Of a DNA stretch of 64,000 bases, positions 34,817-43,682 are shown one piece after another. Within the stretch, counting starts at the first letter, position 1, and the number at the start of each line of letters is the position of its first letter. The notes under the pieces are model-generated. The model did no database searches. It was not told where the DNA came from and worked only from the letters and a program-made list of their open reading frames with translations. Position numbers and translations under genes: made by a program. The stretch comes from JAJPHU01 sp035553375 (GTDB taxonomy: Bacteria; Planctomycetota; Planctomycetia; Gemmatales; Gemmataceae), in contig DATNCY010000148.1 of the NCBI GenBank assembly GCA_035553375.1, positions 1 through 64,000 of the forward strand. Direction: 5' to 3'.

Positions 34817-35362
34817 ATGAATCGCAACTTGTCGATCCATTCCGTCAAGCCCTGTCTGGAAACCCTGGAGGGACGTTGTCTGCCATCGTTCGTGCTTGGC
34901 GGCGCGATCAACCAACTCGCGCAACCCCTCAACGCCATGGTCGCGGACATGAACTCGGCCAAGGCGGATCTGGCCGTACAGTTCAACGTCCTTCATGGAG
35001 GCACGGCTACGAACGCTCAGGCGGACGAGGCTTTCGGGAAGGGGTCGGCCGACTGGCAGCGGATGCTAAACGATCAGCACGCGATCACCCTGACCTCCTC
35101 GGCGGACGTCGCGTTCATTAACGCGGTCGCCCTCACGGAATTCGTCCAAGGCGATGCAATCGATCTCATCGTCTTGCGCTTTGGCGGCATCTTCGGCCTT
35201 CACCCCACGAACGCGCTCACCAACCCCGTGACCCAGGCGAATAACATTAACAGTGATACGACCGTGCAGACGGAGGTCACTACGGACTTCTTCGGCACGA
35301 CCCCCAGCGGTTTCCAGACACACAACACGTTCAACGACGAGATAACGACGCCCACCTTCTGA
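34817..35362 (+). CDS. Small exported protein with planctomycete LE-x-LE-x-R N-terminus
   Basis: 181 residues. The start has GGAGG six bases upstream. The N-terminus reads LSIHSVKPCLETLEGRCLPS, matching the LExLExR motif that begins many planctomycete surface proteins and is thought to act as an export or sorting signal. The remainder has no recognised domain: a helical part (NAMVADMNSAKADLAVQFNV, DWQRMLNDQHAITLTSSADV) and a Thr/Asn-rich end (TEVTTDFFGTTPSGFQTHNT). It stands alone between the ABC operon and the methyltransferase gene. Confidence 0.72.
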   Translation: MNRNLSIHSVKPCLETLEGRCLPSFVLGGAINQLAQPLNAMVADMNSAKADLAVQFNVLHGGTATNAQADEAFGKGSADWQRMLNDQHAITLTSSADVAFINAVALTEFVQGDAIDLIVLRFGGIFGLHPTNALTNPVTQANNINSDTTVQTEVTTDFFGTTPSGFQTHNTFNDEITTPTF

Positions 35363-35381
35363 ACCTGACGTGTTGAATCCA

Positions 35382-35411
35382 GGCGAGCGGGGCATTCACG
35401 CCCCGCTCGCC
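35382..35411. terminator. 12-bp hairpin between convergent genes
   Basis: GGCGAGCGGGGC (35382-35393) pairs exactly with GCCCCGCTCGCC (35400-35411), loop of six. It is 19 bases after the exported-protein gene and nine bases beyond the end of the convergent methyltransferase gene, so it could end transcription from both sides. It is a short form of the palindrome at 33340-33408. Confidence 0.6.
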
Positions 35412-35420
35412 GTTGTCCCA

Positions 35421-36725
35421 TCAATAGGGATGGACGCCGTCCGCGAAGTCAATCAATCGTCCCTGGTGTTCGATCAAGATTTGCTGGCAGGTGATGCCCC
35501 TCCGCTCCATCTCGGCGAGGATGTCGCGCGCCCGCCATTGCATCGGAATGAGAATAACCTCAGCCGGATTATCGAGAAGATATTCCACGGGACGAATCCG
35601 CTGACCGGCACCGGGAACGTGCGTATCGGCCTTGTCCGCATCGGAATCGACGACATGCGGGAAGCGGTCGGCATCGACGCCGTAACGATTGAGGAAGGCC
35701 GCCGCCTTGCCGGTGCCGCCCCAGACGGCCACGCGCCGGCCCGACGCCCATAGATCCGCGAGTTGATGACATATCGTTGTCAGTCCGGTTGCCGACGTCT
35801 CACGGAAGCCGGCCGCCTCATGCGCGAAGTCCACCGCCTCGCGCCCGCCGCCCAGCCGCGCCAGACCGCAAATTACTTCGCTATCGTAGCTGGTCTGAAC
35901 CCATTCAACCTGGGCCGCCACCCGTTGCAGCATGCGAGTGAACGACCTCGTCGTGAAGTGCGAATTGTGTTCGTAATAGAAATCGACCGTGCGCCCGGTC
36001 GCCAGGGCGCGGTCGATGCAAGGAACCTCGATGAACAGCCAGGTAGGCGCACCGAGGCAGCAGGCGGCGAACTCCAGCGATTGCAAAAAGCCCAGCGGGT
36101 TGACGAGATGCTCGAGTACATGGCGGCTGACGACAAGGTCGGGACGGCACTCGGCCATGTGCAGGGAGGCGTCAAAGAGTTGCGCCCGCGCCTCGAATCG
36201 GCCAGCCGTATCCACGCGCGCATTGGGATCGAAGCCGATGTATCGGCCATCGGGCCGCCGCTCGGCCAGGGTGCGTAGCAGATGGCCCTCGCCGCAGCCG
36301 ATCTCAACGACAGTAGATCGCGCGGACAAATGCTCTTGCAGGAGATCGCACACATGGGACAGATGGCGCATCCAGCCGGTTCCCTTGTTGAACATCAGGT
36401 TCGGCTTGTCGGAGTAGGGCACCTGGGCATAGTCAAAGCGAGCATTGTAGACATGGCCGCAGCCGACGCAACGGACAAACTCCAGAGGCAGACGCGGCAT
36501 CTGCTCGGCCTCGCGGCGGCTGGTCGGCCAGGCCAGGGTTGCCAGCGGCTGCCGATCGGGATCGAGAAACGGCACCGCCACATGATGACCGCAGGCCGGG
36601 CAGGTACATTGTCGCAGCGAGCGCTCGTACTCTTGCCGCGGCCGCACGGACGGCCCCGAAGGCCGCACGGGCGGCAACACACCAGTGATGTTGGGCGTAC
36701 CTTCGAGAAGTCCTATTGGCACCAT
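35421..36725 (-). CDS. SAM-dependent methyltransferase of the nucleotide-sugar C-methyltransferase type
   Basis: 434 residues with three parts. The N-terminus has two CxxC pairs (CPACG and CVGCGHVYN) around PLATLAWP, like the zinc-binding region of TDP-sugar C-methyltransferases. The middle is a class I SAM fold with motif I VVEIGCGEGHLL and SRHVLEHLVNP. The end (VAVWGGTGKAAAFLNRYGVD, VEYLLDNPAEVILIPMQWRA) matches the C-terminal domain of that family. Start at 36725 is chosen for AGAGGA six bases upstream. It follows the TPR radical-SAM gene on the same strand. Modification of a sugar attached to flagellin is a context-based inference. Confidence 0.83.
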   Translation of the reverse strand: MVPIGLLEGTPNITGVLPPVRPSGPSVRPRQEYERSLRQCTCPACGHHVAVPFLDPDRQPLATLAWPTSRREAEQMPRLPLEFVRCVGCGHVYNARFDYAQVPYSDKPNLMFNKGTGWMRHLSHVCDLLQEHLSARSTVVEIGCGEGHLLRTLAERRPDGRYIGFDPNARVDTAGRFEARAQLFDASLHMAECRPDLVVSRHVLEHLVNPLGFLQSLEFAACCLGAPTWLFIEVPCIDRALATGRTVDFYYEHNSHFTTRSFTRMLQRVAAQVEWVQTSYDSEVICGLARLGGGREAVDFAHEAAGFRETSATGLTTICHQLADLWASGRRVAVWGGTGKAAAFLNRYGVDADRFPHVVDSDADKADTHVPGAGQRIRPVEYLLDNPAEVILIPMQWRARDILAEMERRGITCQQILIEHQGRLIDFADGVHPY

Positions 36726-36764
36726 GAGAAATCCTCTGATACATCGTGTAGCCGCGACGCGCAG

Positions 36765-36810
36765 CGGAGCGTGGCTTGGCGTTTCGCCCGAAACGCCAAG
36801 CCACGCTCCG
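36765..36810. repeat. Perfect 22-bp inverted repeat upstream of the methyltransferase gene
   Basis: Arms 36765-36786 and 36789-36810 (CGGAGCGTGGCTTGGCGTTTCG and complement) have a two-base loop. It fills the gap between the radical-SAM stop codon (36817) and the methyltransferase start, so it may attenuate the downstream gene. Confidence 0.92.
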
Positions 36811-36816
36811 AGACAC

Positions 36817-38067
36817 TTACAAAAACGTACAGCCATTACAGGGTTCGGCCTCGGCACGGCTGAGCGTGCGCTCGCGCAGTCGCCGATAATGCGGCGCGTT
36901 GTAGATTTCGAGGACATGCTGCCGTGTCACATCGCCGATCGGCCATTTCGCCTGTCCATCCATGCAGCAATGAGCCACGACTCCAGTCGCCGCGATCGAC
37001 AAATCAAACCAGCGTGTGCAGGCGACATCCGGCACCTCGCCCACCGTGCCTTCGACCTGTCCCAGCCAACCACCGCGACGGAACACGCTGCTCTGGAACT
37101 GCGGGAAACGCTCGCCTACCCACCGGCAAAACTCCGCGTCGGTCGCGGTCCCATCGCCGACGCGCGACAGCACCACACGGAAAGAGATTTTGCCAGCCGT
37201 CTTCTTGTCGGCCAGCATCTCCAGACGTTCGAGGGTGCGTCCGAAGGACAGTCCCATCGTCGCCTCATATTCCGCTGGCCGATGATCGTTCAACGACACC
37301 CACAGGTAATCGAGGTTTTTTACCTCGGCCAACTGTTCGAGCTTCTTTTCCGTCAAGGGCGAGGCGTTGGTGGTCAGCGTCAGCGTCGCTTGCGGCAGTT
37401 TGTCGTTGCACAGGTCCAGTACGTAGAACAGCCGCCGATCCAGAAACGGCTCATTGACCTTGAACGGCGACAACTGAAAAGGCAGTTCGCGCGGAATCGC
37501 TTTCAAGTCGTCGAGAACCTTCTCGATCAATTCCAGCGGCATCGTCGCGCCCTTGCGTTCCAGCGTGGGGTAAGGGCAGAAGTTGCAGGAGGCATTGCAC
37601 ACGGCCATCGTCTCCAGATGGACGTGAGCCGGGTAGTCCATGTAGGGCGACTGCCGCATGCGGTCCACGCGCTCCTGATACGCCTGGAGCTGAGCCTGCT
37701 GAGGATCGGTGTGCGCGAGGTTGGCCCGCGCGTCGGCGCAAGCGGGGTCGAGACGCAGCGCCTGACGAAACGCGGCCGCCGCCTCGGCGGATCGTCCCAG
37801 GGCGGCCAGGACCACGCCTTGGCTGTTGTGGACGGCGGCGATGTTGGTCTGACCGTTCACGGCGCGGGTGAGGAGGGCGAGGGCTTGCTCGTTCTGACCG
37901 AGCTGATGGGCGGCTAGGCCCAGCAAATGGAGAGCATCGGCGTGATAGGGATCGGCATCGACAAGGCTGGCGTAGACAGCCACCGCCTGCGCCAGCCGGC
38001 CGGCGCGGTGGTGTTCGATCCCAGCTTGCAGGACATTTGCTGACGGCGGGGCCAGAAGGTCCATCAT
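36817..38067 (-). CDS. TPR-radical SAM/SPASM fusion protein
   Basis: 416 residues. Residues about 10-125 are three or so TPR units (HHRAGRLAQAVAVYASLVDA, then ADALHLLGLAAHQ). The radical-SAM [4Fe-4S] motif is CNASCNFC near residue 157, in a fold continuing LTTNASPLTEKK and WVSLNDH. A SPASM-type end carries further Cys (CTRW, HCCMDG, EPCNGCTFL), so extra clusters are likely. SPASM enzymes often modify peptides or sugars. The gene begins four bases after the stop of the TPR glycosyltransferase gene, with AGGTGA as ribosome site, so both are in one transcript downstream of fliC-fliD-fliS. Confidence 0.85.
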   Translation of the reverse strand: MMDLLAPPSANVLQAGIEHHRAGRLAQAVAVYASLVDADPYHADALHLLGLAAHQLGQNEQALALLTRAVNGQTNIAAVHNSQGVVLAALGRSAEAAAAFRQALRLDPACADARANLAHTDPQQAQLQAYQERVDRMRQSPYMDYPAHVHLETMAVCNASCNFCPYPTLERKGATMPLELIEKVLDDLKAIPRELPFQLSPFKVNEPFLDRRLFYVLDLCNDKLPQATLTLTTNASPLTEKKLEQLAEVKNLDYLWVSLNDHRPAEYEATMGLSFGRTLERLEMLADKKTAGKISFRVVLSRVGDGTATDAEFCRWVGERFPQFQSSVFRRGGWLGQVEGTVGEVPDVACTRWFDLSIAATGVVAHCCMDGQAKWPIGDVTRQHVLEIYNAPHYRRLRERTLSRAEAEPCNGCTFL

Positions 38068-38071
38068 CTAC

Positions 38072-40471
38072 TCACCTGCCCCTTTCTCCTACTGATTTCG
38101 TCCGTTCTTTGTTATCGAAATCCGCCGATGATTCTTGCGATGCAATTACGTCTCCTCCTGCCGCGGATGCCTGATGGACGGCGGTTAGGAAGAATTGTTC
38201 GAGTTCATCGATTAGGCCGCGATTTTCAAAAAGAACATCTTTGGCGGCAAGGATGCGGGCGCGGACATCGGCGCGCCATGCGGGGTCGCTGCCCAGACGC
38301 ACGGCAATGCGCACATAATCCTCGGCATCGGCGGCCACGCAGTCGAGGACGCCCATGCGCTGGTAGCAGGCGTAGGTTACACGGCCGCGCATGAAACGGC
38401 CGGGTAACGTCACGATGGGACTGCCGACGGCGAACGCCTCGTAGGCGGTGTTGCCGCCTCCGAAATGGATCGGGTCGAGTACGGCGTCCGCCAGCGCCAG
38501 CAGGCTGAGGAAGTCCTCCGGCGATTGGCGTGGCAACACGACAACGCGATCCGTTCGTTCGCCGAGGACGCCGCGCAAGCGCTTCATTAGCAGTTCGATC
38601 CAGTAGTCTTGATGGCCGGCGATGAGGACGATTCGCCCCAGGGGGTCGGCCCGAAGGATACCGTCGAAGAGGCGGTCAAGCTCAGGATGGAGTTTGAAGA
38701 GACTCTGCGGGCACAGGTATAGGTGATCGTCTTGGGCCAGACCGAAATAGGAGCGCGCGCGGAAATGATCGGGCAGCCGAAGGCGATGGTAATAGGTGGG
38801 CAAGTTTTCCAACTGCACCAGGCGCTCGCTATAGTGTTCGCCAGCGTCCGGTGGTTCCAGGTCGCGCGCGGAAAGGAAATAATCGATGGTGGGGATGCCC
38901 GTCGTCACCGGATGCCCCCAGGTAATGCACTGCACCGGAGCCAGTCGCGCGAAGGCCAGGAAGTAGGTCCAGGCGTCCATGCCGATGTCGGTATAGAACA
39001 GCACATCCAGCCGCTCGTCGGCGATCTGCCGCCGGGCCTGCTCCAGCTGAAACGGAAGTACAACCGTGGCATCGGCTCCTTCGCGGATAAACCGTCGCCA
39101 CTCGTCGTCCGCGCGGGGGAAGGTGAAAAGGGTGATATGAAATCGATCCCGCGCCAGGTTGCGAATGATACCAGCGTTGAGCTTGCCGATGGTGTGGTTG
39201 TAGAACGACCGCGAAATAAAGCCGATGCGAATGCGGCGCTCGGCCTCCTGAGTGGGGGGCGTCAACCCTCTGAGAGCGCCGGCGCAATGCGGCGCCGTCC
39301 AACTCAGCGACGGCGTGGCGCGCGCGAGAATGTCCGCGGTTTCGGCCATGATCGCACGATCGTTCATCCCCTGATAGGACAAGTAAAAGAGCAGGTTGCT
39401 CAGCTGGCGAACGGGATCCTCAATGACCAACTTCTCCTCGCGCAGGCGGTTCAGATTCTCCTCAATGCGGCGGCGGTGGCGATGGACCTCGTCGAGCGAT
39501 TCGGGAATGATGGGCAGCATGAGCGCGGAGAGCAATTTGAGGGCGTCGGTGGGCGCCTGGCCAAGAGCCTGTTCAAAGCTGACGACGGCCTCGGCGTGCC
39601 GGCCCTGCTCCTTGAGGAGCTTGCAGAGGTTGGCGCGAGCCTCGGCATGATCGGCATTGAGCCGCAAAGCTTCCTGATAACATTGCAGCGCCTCCGGCAA
39701 GCGCTCCAGGCTCCACAGCACATTGCCGATATTGTTGTGCGCTTCGGCGGCCTTGGGGTCGAGGCGCACGGCCTCATGGAAGCAAGCCTGAGCTTGATCG
39801 AATTGGCCGAGAATTTGATAGATGATGCCCAGATTATTGTGGGCGGCGGCATAGCGTGGATCGAGGCGAATCGACTCCTGGAAGCAGTCGGCGGCCTCCG
39901 GGTACTTGTTCTGAGCCAGGTAGACAATACCGAGATTGCTGATGGCCACGCCGTAGCTCGGATTCAGCCGGATGGCCTTCTGGAAGAAGACGACGGCCTG
40001 TTCCAGCTCATGCTGATTAAAGGCGAGAATGGCCGCGTGATTATAAGGCTCGGCGAAGTTTGGCCGAAGCTGCATGGCCTTGAGAAAGCATCGCAGCGCC
40101 GAGTTGACCTGACCCAGGGTCTTCAAAACCAGCCCCAGATTGTTATGCGCCTCGGCATAGTTCGGATGGAGCCGCAGCGCCTGCTCAAAGCACGCCTGAG
40201 CCTCCGGGAAGAGGTCTTGAGCGCGCAGCACTTCGCCGAGATCGTTGTGAAACTCCGCGCGCTGGGAGTCCAGCGCGATGGCCTTGCGAATCGCTCCGGC
40301 GGCCTCGTCGTTGCGGCCGGTCTGATGCGAGGCCACGCCCAGCAGATGCAAGGCATCAGCGTTGCGCGGATCGTCGGCGAGAATGCGCCAGTATAGACGC
40401 CGGGCCTCGCACAACGAGCCGGCCTGATGGTGTTTGAGCGCTTTCGCCAAAGTTCCCGCCGTGGAAGGCAT
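38072..40471 (-). CDS. TPR O-GlcNAc-transferase-like glycosyltransferase (GT41)
   Basis: 799 residues. The N-terminal half is about ten TPR units of 34 residues (LGEVLRAQDLFPEAQACFEQ, AHNNLGLVLKTLGQVNSALR and so on). From about residue 410 the SPINDLY/OGT catalytic region follows: RIGFISRSFYNHTIGK, TWGHPVTTGIPTIDYF, LCPQSLFKLHPE, and GGGNTAYEAFAVGSPIVTLP with FMRGRVTYACYQRMG. These are the UDP-sugar-binding and catalytic segments of GT41 enzymes, which attach GlcNAc to Ser/Thr of proteins. Located directly after fliS, its likely target is flagellin. Start ATG has AAGGAAAGGATCG upstream. Confidence 0.88.
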   Translation of the reverse strand: MPSTAGTLAKALKHHQAGSLCEARRLYWRILADDPRNADALHLLGVASHQTGRNDEAAGAIRKAIALDSQRAEFHNDLGEVLRAQDLFPEAQACFEQALRLHPNYAEAHNNLGLVLKTLGQVNSALRCFLKAMQLRPNFAEPYNHAAILAFNQHELEQAVVFFQKAIRLNPSYGVAISNLGIVYLAQNKYPEAADCFQESIRLDPRYAAAHNNLGIIYQILGQFDQAQACFHEAVRLDPKAAEAHNNIGNVLWSLERLPEALQCYQEALRLNADHAEARANLCKLLKEQGRHAEAVVSFEQALGQAPTDALKLLSALMLPIIPESLDEVHRHRRRIEENLNRLREEKLVIEDPVRQLSNLLFYLSYQGMNDRAIMAETADILARATPSLSWTAPHCAGALRGLTPPTQEAERRIRIGFISRSFYNHTIGKLNAGIIRNLARDRFHITLFTFPRADDEWRRFIREGADATVVLPFQLEQARRQIADERLDVLFYTDIGMDAWTYFLAFARLAPVQCITWGHPVTTGIPTIDYFLSARDLEPPDAGEHYSERLVQLENLPTYYHRLRLPDHFRARSYFGLAQDDHLYLCPQSLFKLHPELDRLFDGILRADPLGRIVLIAGHQDYWIELLMKRLRGVLGERTDRVVVLPRQSPEDFLSLLALADAVLDPIHFGGGNTAYEAFAVGSPIVTLPGRFMRGRVTYACYQRMGVLDCVAADAEDYVRIAVRLGSDPAWRADVRARILAAKDVLFENRGLIDELEQFFLTAVHQASAAGGDVIASQESSADFDNKERTKSVGERGR

Positions 40472-40502
40472 GGGGACGATCCTTTCCTTACAGAATGAAC
40501 CA

Positions 40503-40571
40503 CTACAAGCCCGGAGCGCCAGCGACGGGTTATCAGACCCAGAACCCGTCGCTGGCGCTCCGGGCTTGTAG
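40503..40571. repeat. Palindrome family A between glycosyltransferase and fliS
   Basis: Perfect 29-bp arms (40503-40531 and 40543-40571), loop of 11. The right edge is one base from the fliS stop codon at 40573-40575. Same core as 9889-9945 with AGCGCCAGCG in place of AGCGTCAGCG. Confidence 0.93.
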
Positions 40572-40572
40572 A

Positions 40573-40989
40573 TTAGGCCAGTGTGCGCACCGTGGAGACC
40601 GTATCAATCGGTGGGATCACGCCGTTGCGTTCGAGAGCGACGGCTTCGGGACGAACCTCCTGAAAGCCTTCGCGCAGGGTGCGCAGCACCGTCAGCGCTC
40701 CGCGCACCTCCTCGATGCCGCCCTGCCCCAGCGAATGCAGCACATATTCGTAAAGCCGCAGAATGTTCGTTGTCACCGGATCACCGTCGGCGACGACGCC
40801 GGAGGCCAGACCGCACACGATCATCCGCGCCTTGTTCAGCAATGGCTGAGCCGCTTCTCGATCCTGGCGTTCCAGCGCGGCCACGACCTGCTCGCAGCGC
40901 TCGACGGCTCCATCGAACAGGGCCAGCAGCATGTCGATGCGTGTCCAGCACGGAGAGGGCTGCTGGACATATTTGGCGTAGGGGTTCAT
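40573..40989 (-). CDS. fliS: Flagellin export chaperone FliS
   Basis: 138 residues, usual size. MNPYAKYVQQ at the start is the FliS signature (NPY-x-YxxQ), followed by LLALFDGAVERCEQ and KARMIVCGLASG, DPVTTNILRLYEYVLHSLGQ. FliS binds the flagellin C-terminus in the cytoplasm to stop early polymerisation and deliver it to the export gate. It follows fliD by 40 bases and precedes the glycosyltransferase. Confidence 0.9.
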   Translation of the reverse strand: MNPYAKYVQQPSPCWTRIDMLLALFDGAVERCEQVVAALERQDREAAQPLLNKARMIVCGLASGVVADGDPVTTNILRLYEYVLHSLGQGGIEEVRGALTVLRTLREGFQEVRPEAVALERNGVIPPIDTVSTVRTLA

Positions 40990-41029
40990 GATCGACCTTC
41001 ATCCACGAGGAGTTCGAGAGGATACGATT

Positions 41030-43495
41030 TCAACCGAGTGTGCCGCTGCTACTGCCGTTGCTGCTTGATCCGCTGGGGGAGCTGAAGCCGGTCAGCGAGG
41101 CGCCCAAGGTGTTGCCGGCGGCCTGCAACTGCGCGATGGTCGATTCCATCTGAGAGAATTCGGCGAGCAGCGTTTGCTGCTGCTGCTGCATGTTGGCCTG
41201 ATCCTGGGCGATGGTCTGCTTGATGTCGTCGGCCTGGCTTTGCAGAGATTGATTGATCGTCGCCAGCTGGCCGCTGACGGGATCGAGCAACTGACTAAGT
41301 ACGTTGCCAACGTGGACGCCGATGCCCTGCGTGACGGTGACGCTGGCCTCGGGAGTGCCCGTGATCTGCGCCGGCGTCAGCGTAGAGCGAACTTCCAGGC
41401 CGCCCGTATTGACATTGCTCGAATTGCTCGTCAACAACTGGCCGTTGCCGGTGGCCGTCTCGGTGACACCATTGACGAGGAAGCTACCCGCCACGTCTTG
41501 GCCGAAGGCCGACTCGGTGCCAGCGAAGCCGAGCGCGCCCAGAGCGTCGCCGCTGCCGATGGCCACCTGCGAGGTTGAGCCATAACTCTGCGAGGTCAGC
41601 ACAAGATGGCCGCCACCGTCCACGCTGGCCCCGATCGAAACGCCGACGAGTTGGGCGTTGATGGCCGACTGCACCTGCTGGGCCAGCTGCTGTTGCGTGT
41701 AGACGCCGGCCGCCAGCGCGATGGGGTTGGACGTATGGCCATCCACCGTGAGGGCGAAGGTGTCGTTGCTGCCGGTGGTAATCGTCGTCGAGGCGGCGAG
41801 AGGATTCGTGGCTGAAATACCGCCCTGCGTGGCTGCTTGCGTGATCTGTACCTGAATCGGCACGCCGGCGGCCTTCGTTTTATTGCCCGCGAAGATGAAC
41901 TGCACGGCGTTGTTCGTCGATTGGCCATCGAGTACGAACAGACGGCGCACATCGTCGGACGAAACGCCGGTCAGCTGGCCGCTGAGCGCCTGCGTGAGTT
42001 TGGTGTCATCGACAGCCAGGGTGCCGTCGGCGTTCAGGGTGACGCCGACGGCGGCGAGGTTGTTCGCCAGCTTGTTGACGCCGGCGACGACGCCGGTCAA
42101 CGACTCGGCAACATTGTTCTCGATGGTGGTGGCGTCGAAGTTGCCCAGCAAGATGCCGGCCTGCTGCGAGTTCGGATCATAAGTGCTGTTCTGGTTGATG
42201 AAGCCGATGAGGTCGTTGTAGGCGCTGACGAAACTATCAACGGCCTTGCCGGCGGTTGACGTGTCGTTGGCGACCGTCACATTGACCGTCTGCGTGGGAT
42301 CGGCCCCGACCAGATTCAACGTGATCCCATTGAAGACATTTTGAATCTGGTTGGTCGAACTATTAACAGTGAGGGCGCCGCCGCCGGAGCCGAGCGTGAT
42401 GGTGGCGTTCGACGCGGCCTGCACGTTGGGATTGAATCCTTTGATAGTGAAGGTATCACCCGTTACCAGCGTGCCGGTGTTGAACTGAACCTGAATACCC
42501 TGCGCAACCGTCTTCAAGACGCCGGCATCGCCGGAATTAAGAGTGATGGTGCCGGTGTTCGCGCCGGTGCTATCGGCGTAGGAGAGGGTGATGCCGTCGC
42601 TAGTACCGACAGTGCCGCCATTGGTGATGGTGAAGGTATAGGCGTTGTTGCCGGCGCCGGTGAAGCCGCCGCTGCCGCTGTTGGCCGTCGGCGTCGAGGT
42701 GCCACTGTAACCCGCGCCGGTGACGGCTGCGCCGATCGAGGGGCTGCTCAGTTCCGGGCGCAGGGCGCCGCCGCCGCTGGCAGCGAGTCCGTTCGTGATG
42801 GTGATGGCGTTGGCCGTACCGCTATTGTTCGCGGTCAGCAGCAGGTGATAGCCCTGCGACGAGCTGCCGTCGTTGATGACGTTGGCCGTCACGCCGGCAT
42901 GAAGACTGTTGATCGCGCCGGCCAGGCCTTGCAAGGTGTTGTTGGTGTTGTCGATGGTGATGGCGTTGATCGCGCCGGTGCCGACCTGGAACTGAAACGT
43001 ACCTTGGGTGATGGCGCTCGAAGCCGAGTCGAAGCCCTGCGAGGCAATCTCATGCGCCTGAGCCAAACTGTTGACCTTGAAGCTGTAGACGCCCGGCTGC
43101 GCGCCGCTGGAGGCGGAAGCGGTCGCCAGGTTCTGGTTGCTGGAGGTGGCCGTGCGCGCGTCGAAAACACTATGAAACGTGCTGGAGAGACCGCTGGCCT
43201 GCGTTTGCAGAGCCAGGAGTTTGGCCTGGACGGTGTTGAAGGCCGTCTCTTGCTGAACGATCTGAGCCTGCTGGTTTTGCAGGTTGGTGATCTGTTGCTG
43301 CTGAACGGCGAGCAACCCCTGGATCAGTTTGTTGGTGTCCAGACCGCTGGCCAAGCCCTGAAACGAGATGCCGCTGCTGTTGAGGCCGGTCACGCCGGTT
43401 CCGCTGGCGCTGCTTGTTCCCCCCGACGAATTGGTGTTCGTGCCGCCGAGGGCGCTGCTGGCTGTTGGACTACCGATCGACGAGAGCGACGACAT
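41030..43495 (-). CDS. fliD: Flagellar filament cap protein FliD (HAP2)
   Basis: 821 residues, long for FliD. The N-terminal domain is typical: SFQGLASGLDTNKLIQGLLAVQQQQITNLQNQQ, here in two parts, with the coiled-coil start, and the closing coiled coil (LLDPVSGQLATINQSLQSQ, QQQQTLLAEFSQMESTIAQL) is present. The central part is expanded with Thr/Ser/Gly-rich beta repeats (ITITNGLAASG, YTFTITNGGTVGT, TITLNSGDAGVL), which would form large variable domains exposed at the filament tip. FliD helps flagellin monomers fold into the filament. It lies between fliC and fliS. The upstream ribosome site is weak (GGAAT), so translation may be low. Confidence 0.9.
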   Translation of the reverse strand: MSSLSSIGSPTASSALGGTNTNSSGGTSSASGTGVTGLNSSGISFQGLASGLDTNKLIQGLLAVQQQQITNLQNQQAQIVQQETAFNTVQAKLLALQTQASGLSSTFHSVFDARTATSSNQNLATASASSGAQPGVYSFKVNSLAQAHEIASQGFDSASSAITQGTFQFQVGTGAINAITIDNTNNTLQGLAGAINSLHAGVTANVINDGSSSQGYHLLLTANNSGTANAITITNGLAASGGGALRPELSSPSIGAAVTGAGYSGTSTPTANSGSGGFTGAGNNAYTFTITNGGTVGTSDGITLSYADSTGANTGTITLNSGDAGVLKTVAQGIQVQFNTGTLVTGDTFTIKGFNPNVQAASNATITLGSGGGALTVNSSTNQIQNVFNGITLNLVGADPTQTVNVTVANDTSTAGKAVDSFVSAYNDLIGFINQNSTYDPNSQQAGILLGNFDATTIENNVAESLTGVVAGVNKLANNLAAVGVTLNADGTLAVDDTKLTQALSGQLTGVSSDDVRRLFVLDGQSTNNAVQFIFAGNKTKAAGVPIQVQITQAATQGGISATNPLAASTTITTGSNDTFALTVDGHTSNPIALAAGVYTQQQLAQQVQSAINAQLVGVSIGASVDGGGHLVLTSQSYGSTSQVAIGSGDALGALGFAGTESAFGQDVAGSFLVNGVTETATGNGQLLTSNSSNVNTGGLEVRSTLTPAQITGTPEASVTVTQGIGVHVGNVLSQLLDPVSGQLATINQSLQSQADDIKQTIAQDQANMQQQQQTLLAEFSQMESTIAQLQAAGNTLGASLTGFSSPSGSSSNGSSSGTLG

Positions 43496-43561
43496 GGATG
43501 AATTCCGCGGGTGGGTGAGCGGGGGCGTCCGGCCCCCCTCGAACTATACCGAACGAAAATA

Positions 43562-43673
43562 CGAATCACGAAAACACGAACGGACGAAAACACGAAATCG
43601 GAAAACCAAATCAGTCTTTTGTTGCCTTTCCGGTTTTATTCGTGTTTTCGTTCTTTCGTGTTTTCGTGATTCG
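43562..43673. repeat. Word-palindrome (CGAAAACA words) between fliC and fliD
   Basis: Left arm 43562-43604 and right arm 43627-43673 are imperfect reverse complements built of CACGAAAACACGAA-like words. The element fills the gap between the fliC stop (43683) and the fliD start (43495) and could reduce read-through from abundant fliC mRNA. Confidence 0.85.
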
Positions 43674-43682
43674 ATCCCTCCA

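Noticed and set aside
38723..40396. A 557-codon plus-strand frame opposite the TPR glycosyltransferase
   Set aside because: Regular TPR repeats on the minus strand create a repetitive mirror frame; no start signal or family motif.
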